Origin: Desulfohalobiaceae bacterium
GTDB lineage: Bacteria; Desulfobacterota; Desulfovibrionia; Desulfovibrionales; Desulfothermaceae
NCBI GenBank assembly: GCA_021737115.1
Contig: JAIPER010000052.1
Span: 1-14,194 of the forward strand
DNA: 14,194 nt
Reading direction: 5' to 3'
Positions 13,999 to 14,194 of this stretch are shown here, in pieces. Numbering within the stretch: the first letter of the stretch is position 1; every line of letters starts with the position of its first letter. The position numbers and the translations under genes were made by a program. The notes below the pieces were generated by a model. It did no database searches. It was not told the origin of the DNA and saw only the letters and a list, made by a program, of their open reading frames with translations.

Positions 13999-14013
13999 GC
14001 GGGCTTCGCCCGC
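13999..14013. repeat. Short GC hairpin upstream of torD
   Basis: GCGGGC and GCCCGC form a 6-bp stem with a 3-base loop, 43 bp before the torD ATG. On the minus strand it is followed by TTTAATC, a short U-tract. It could be the end of an upstream minus-strand unit beyond the window or a leader attenuator of the psr operon. The evidence does not separate these. Confidence 0.45.
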
Positions 14014-14035
14014 AACCCAAATTGAATAGAACATG

Positions 14036-14194
14036 AAATTCCAAATCCCAAGCTTCAAATCACAAATAAATCTCAAATGACAAATTCCAAACACAGAATA
14101 AGCAACAAGCACGTTCGGCTCGCTCTGTTCTTGTTTTTTGCCTTTTTTGGAATTTGAGTATTGGAATTTATTTGTTATTTGGGATTTGATATTT
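14036..14194. repeat. AT-rich intergenic repeat region, right copy
   Basis: 14036-14091 is made of CAAAT/AATTCC-type words, and 14152-14194 is the exact reverse complement of 7313-7355. The two parts face each other: AAATTCCAAA near 14080 and TTTGGAATTT near 14147 are complementary, enclosing about 60 bp with no gene. The element runs off the window edge. It appears to be a dispersed intergenic repeat in this genome. Confidence 0.75.

Noticed and set aside
13956..14051. N-terminal extension of the TorD-like protein from a TTG start
   Set aside because: The extra 32 residues are unlike TorD proteins and are encoded in a hairpin and the AT-rich repeat edge. The ATG at 13955 gives a normal family length.

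Overview
The window reads as chromosomal DNA from a GC-rich, sulfur-metabolising Gram-negative bacterium. A member of the Desulfobacterota (the former sulfate-reducing deltaproteobacteria) fits best. That placement is inferred from the gene set (a Psr/Phs-type molybdoenzyme with its TorD chaperone, a TusA-DsrEFH sulfur relay, and an RND/MMPL envelope module) and not from any marker gene.

Layout. (1) 56-2923, plus strand: a large RND/MMPL-superfamily transporter. (2) 2924-3362: a 439-bp gap holding an 8-bp tandem repeat, a REP-like inverted pair that encloses a gutted GIY-YIG nuclease gene, and a 28-bp palindrome. (3) 3363-5668: a two-gene unit overlapping by ATGA, made of a LolA-like periplasmic protein and an outer-membrane beta-barrel protein. 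Together with the RND pump these look like an inner membrane-periplasm-outer membrane lipid or hydrophobe handling system. (4) 5763-7722, plus strand: a small sulfur-relay cluster. It holds a DUF2892 membrane protein, TusA, a DsrF/TusC-like protein, a very short DsrH/TusB-like protein of 56 residues, and a DsrE/TusD-like protein that carries the only plausible sulfur-carrier cysteine of the trio. (5) 7740-7787: a bidirectional terminator. (6) 7786-13955, minus strand, an operon read torD, psrA, psrB, psrC, tlpA-like, marR: a Tat-exported molybdopterin polysulfide/thiosulfate reductase-type complex, its chaperone, a periplasmic thioredoxin-like protein and a regulator.

Working model (inference). 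The Psr-like complex carries out quinone-linked reduction or oxidation of polysulfide, thiosulfate or a related sulfur compound at the periplasmic face. The convergent TusA/DsrEFH cluster handles sulfane sulfur as protein persulfides in the cytoplasm. The MarR protein may coordinate the two.

The non-coding DNA is unusually structured. A REP-like element has the N- and C-terminal ends of a GIY-YIG nuclease joined by an internal deletion. Two leader elements with the same closing arms and similar folds lie upstream of tusA and of the dsrF-like gene. A 45-bp perfect palindrome follows tusA, two strong hairpins lie between psrA and psrB, and a 43-bp AT-rich sequence occurs in inverted orientation on both sides of the dsrE-psr block.
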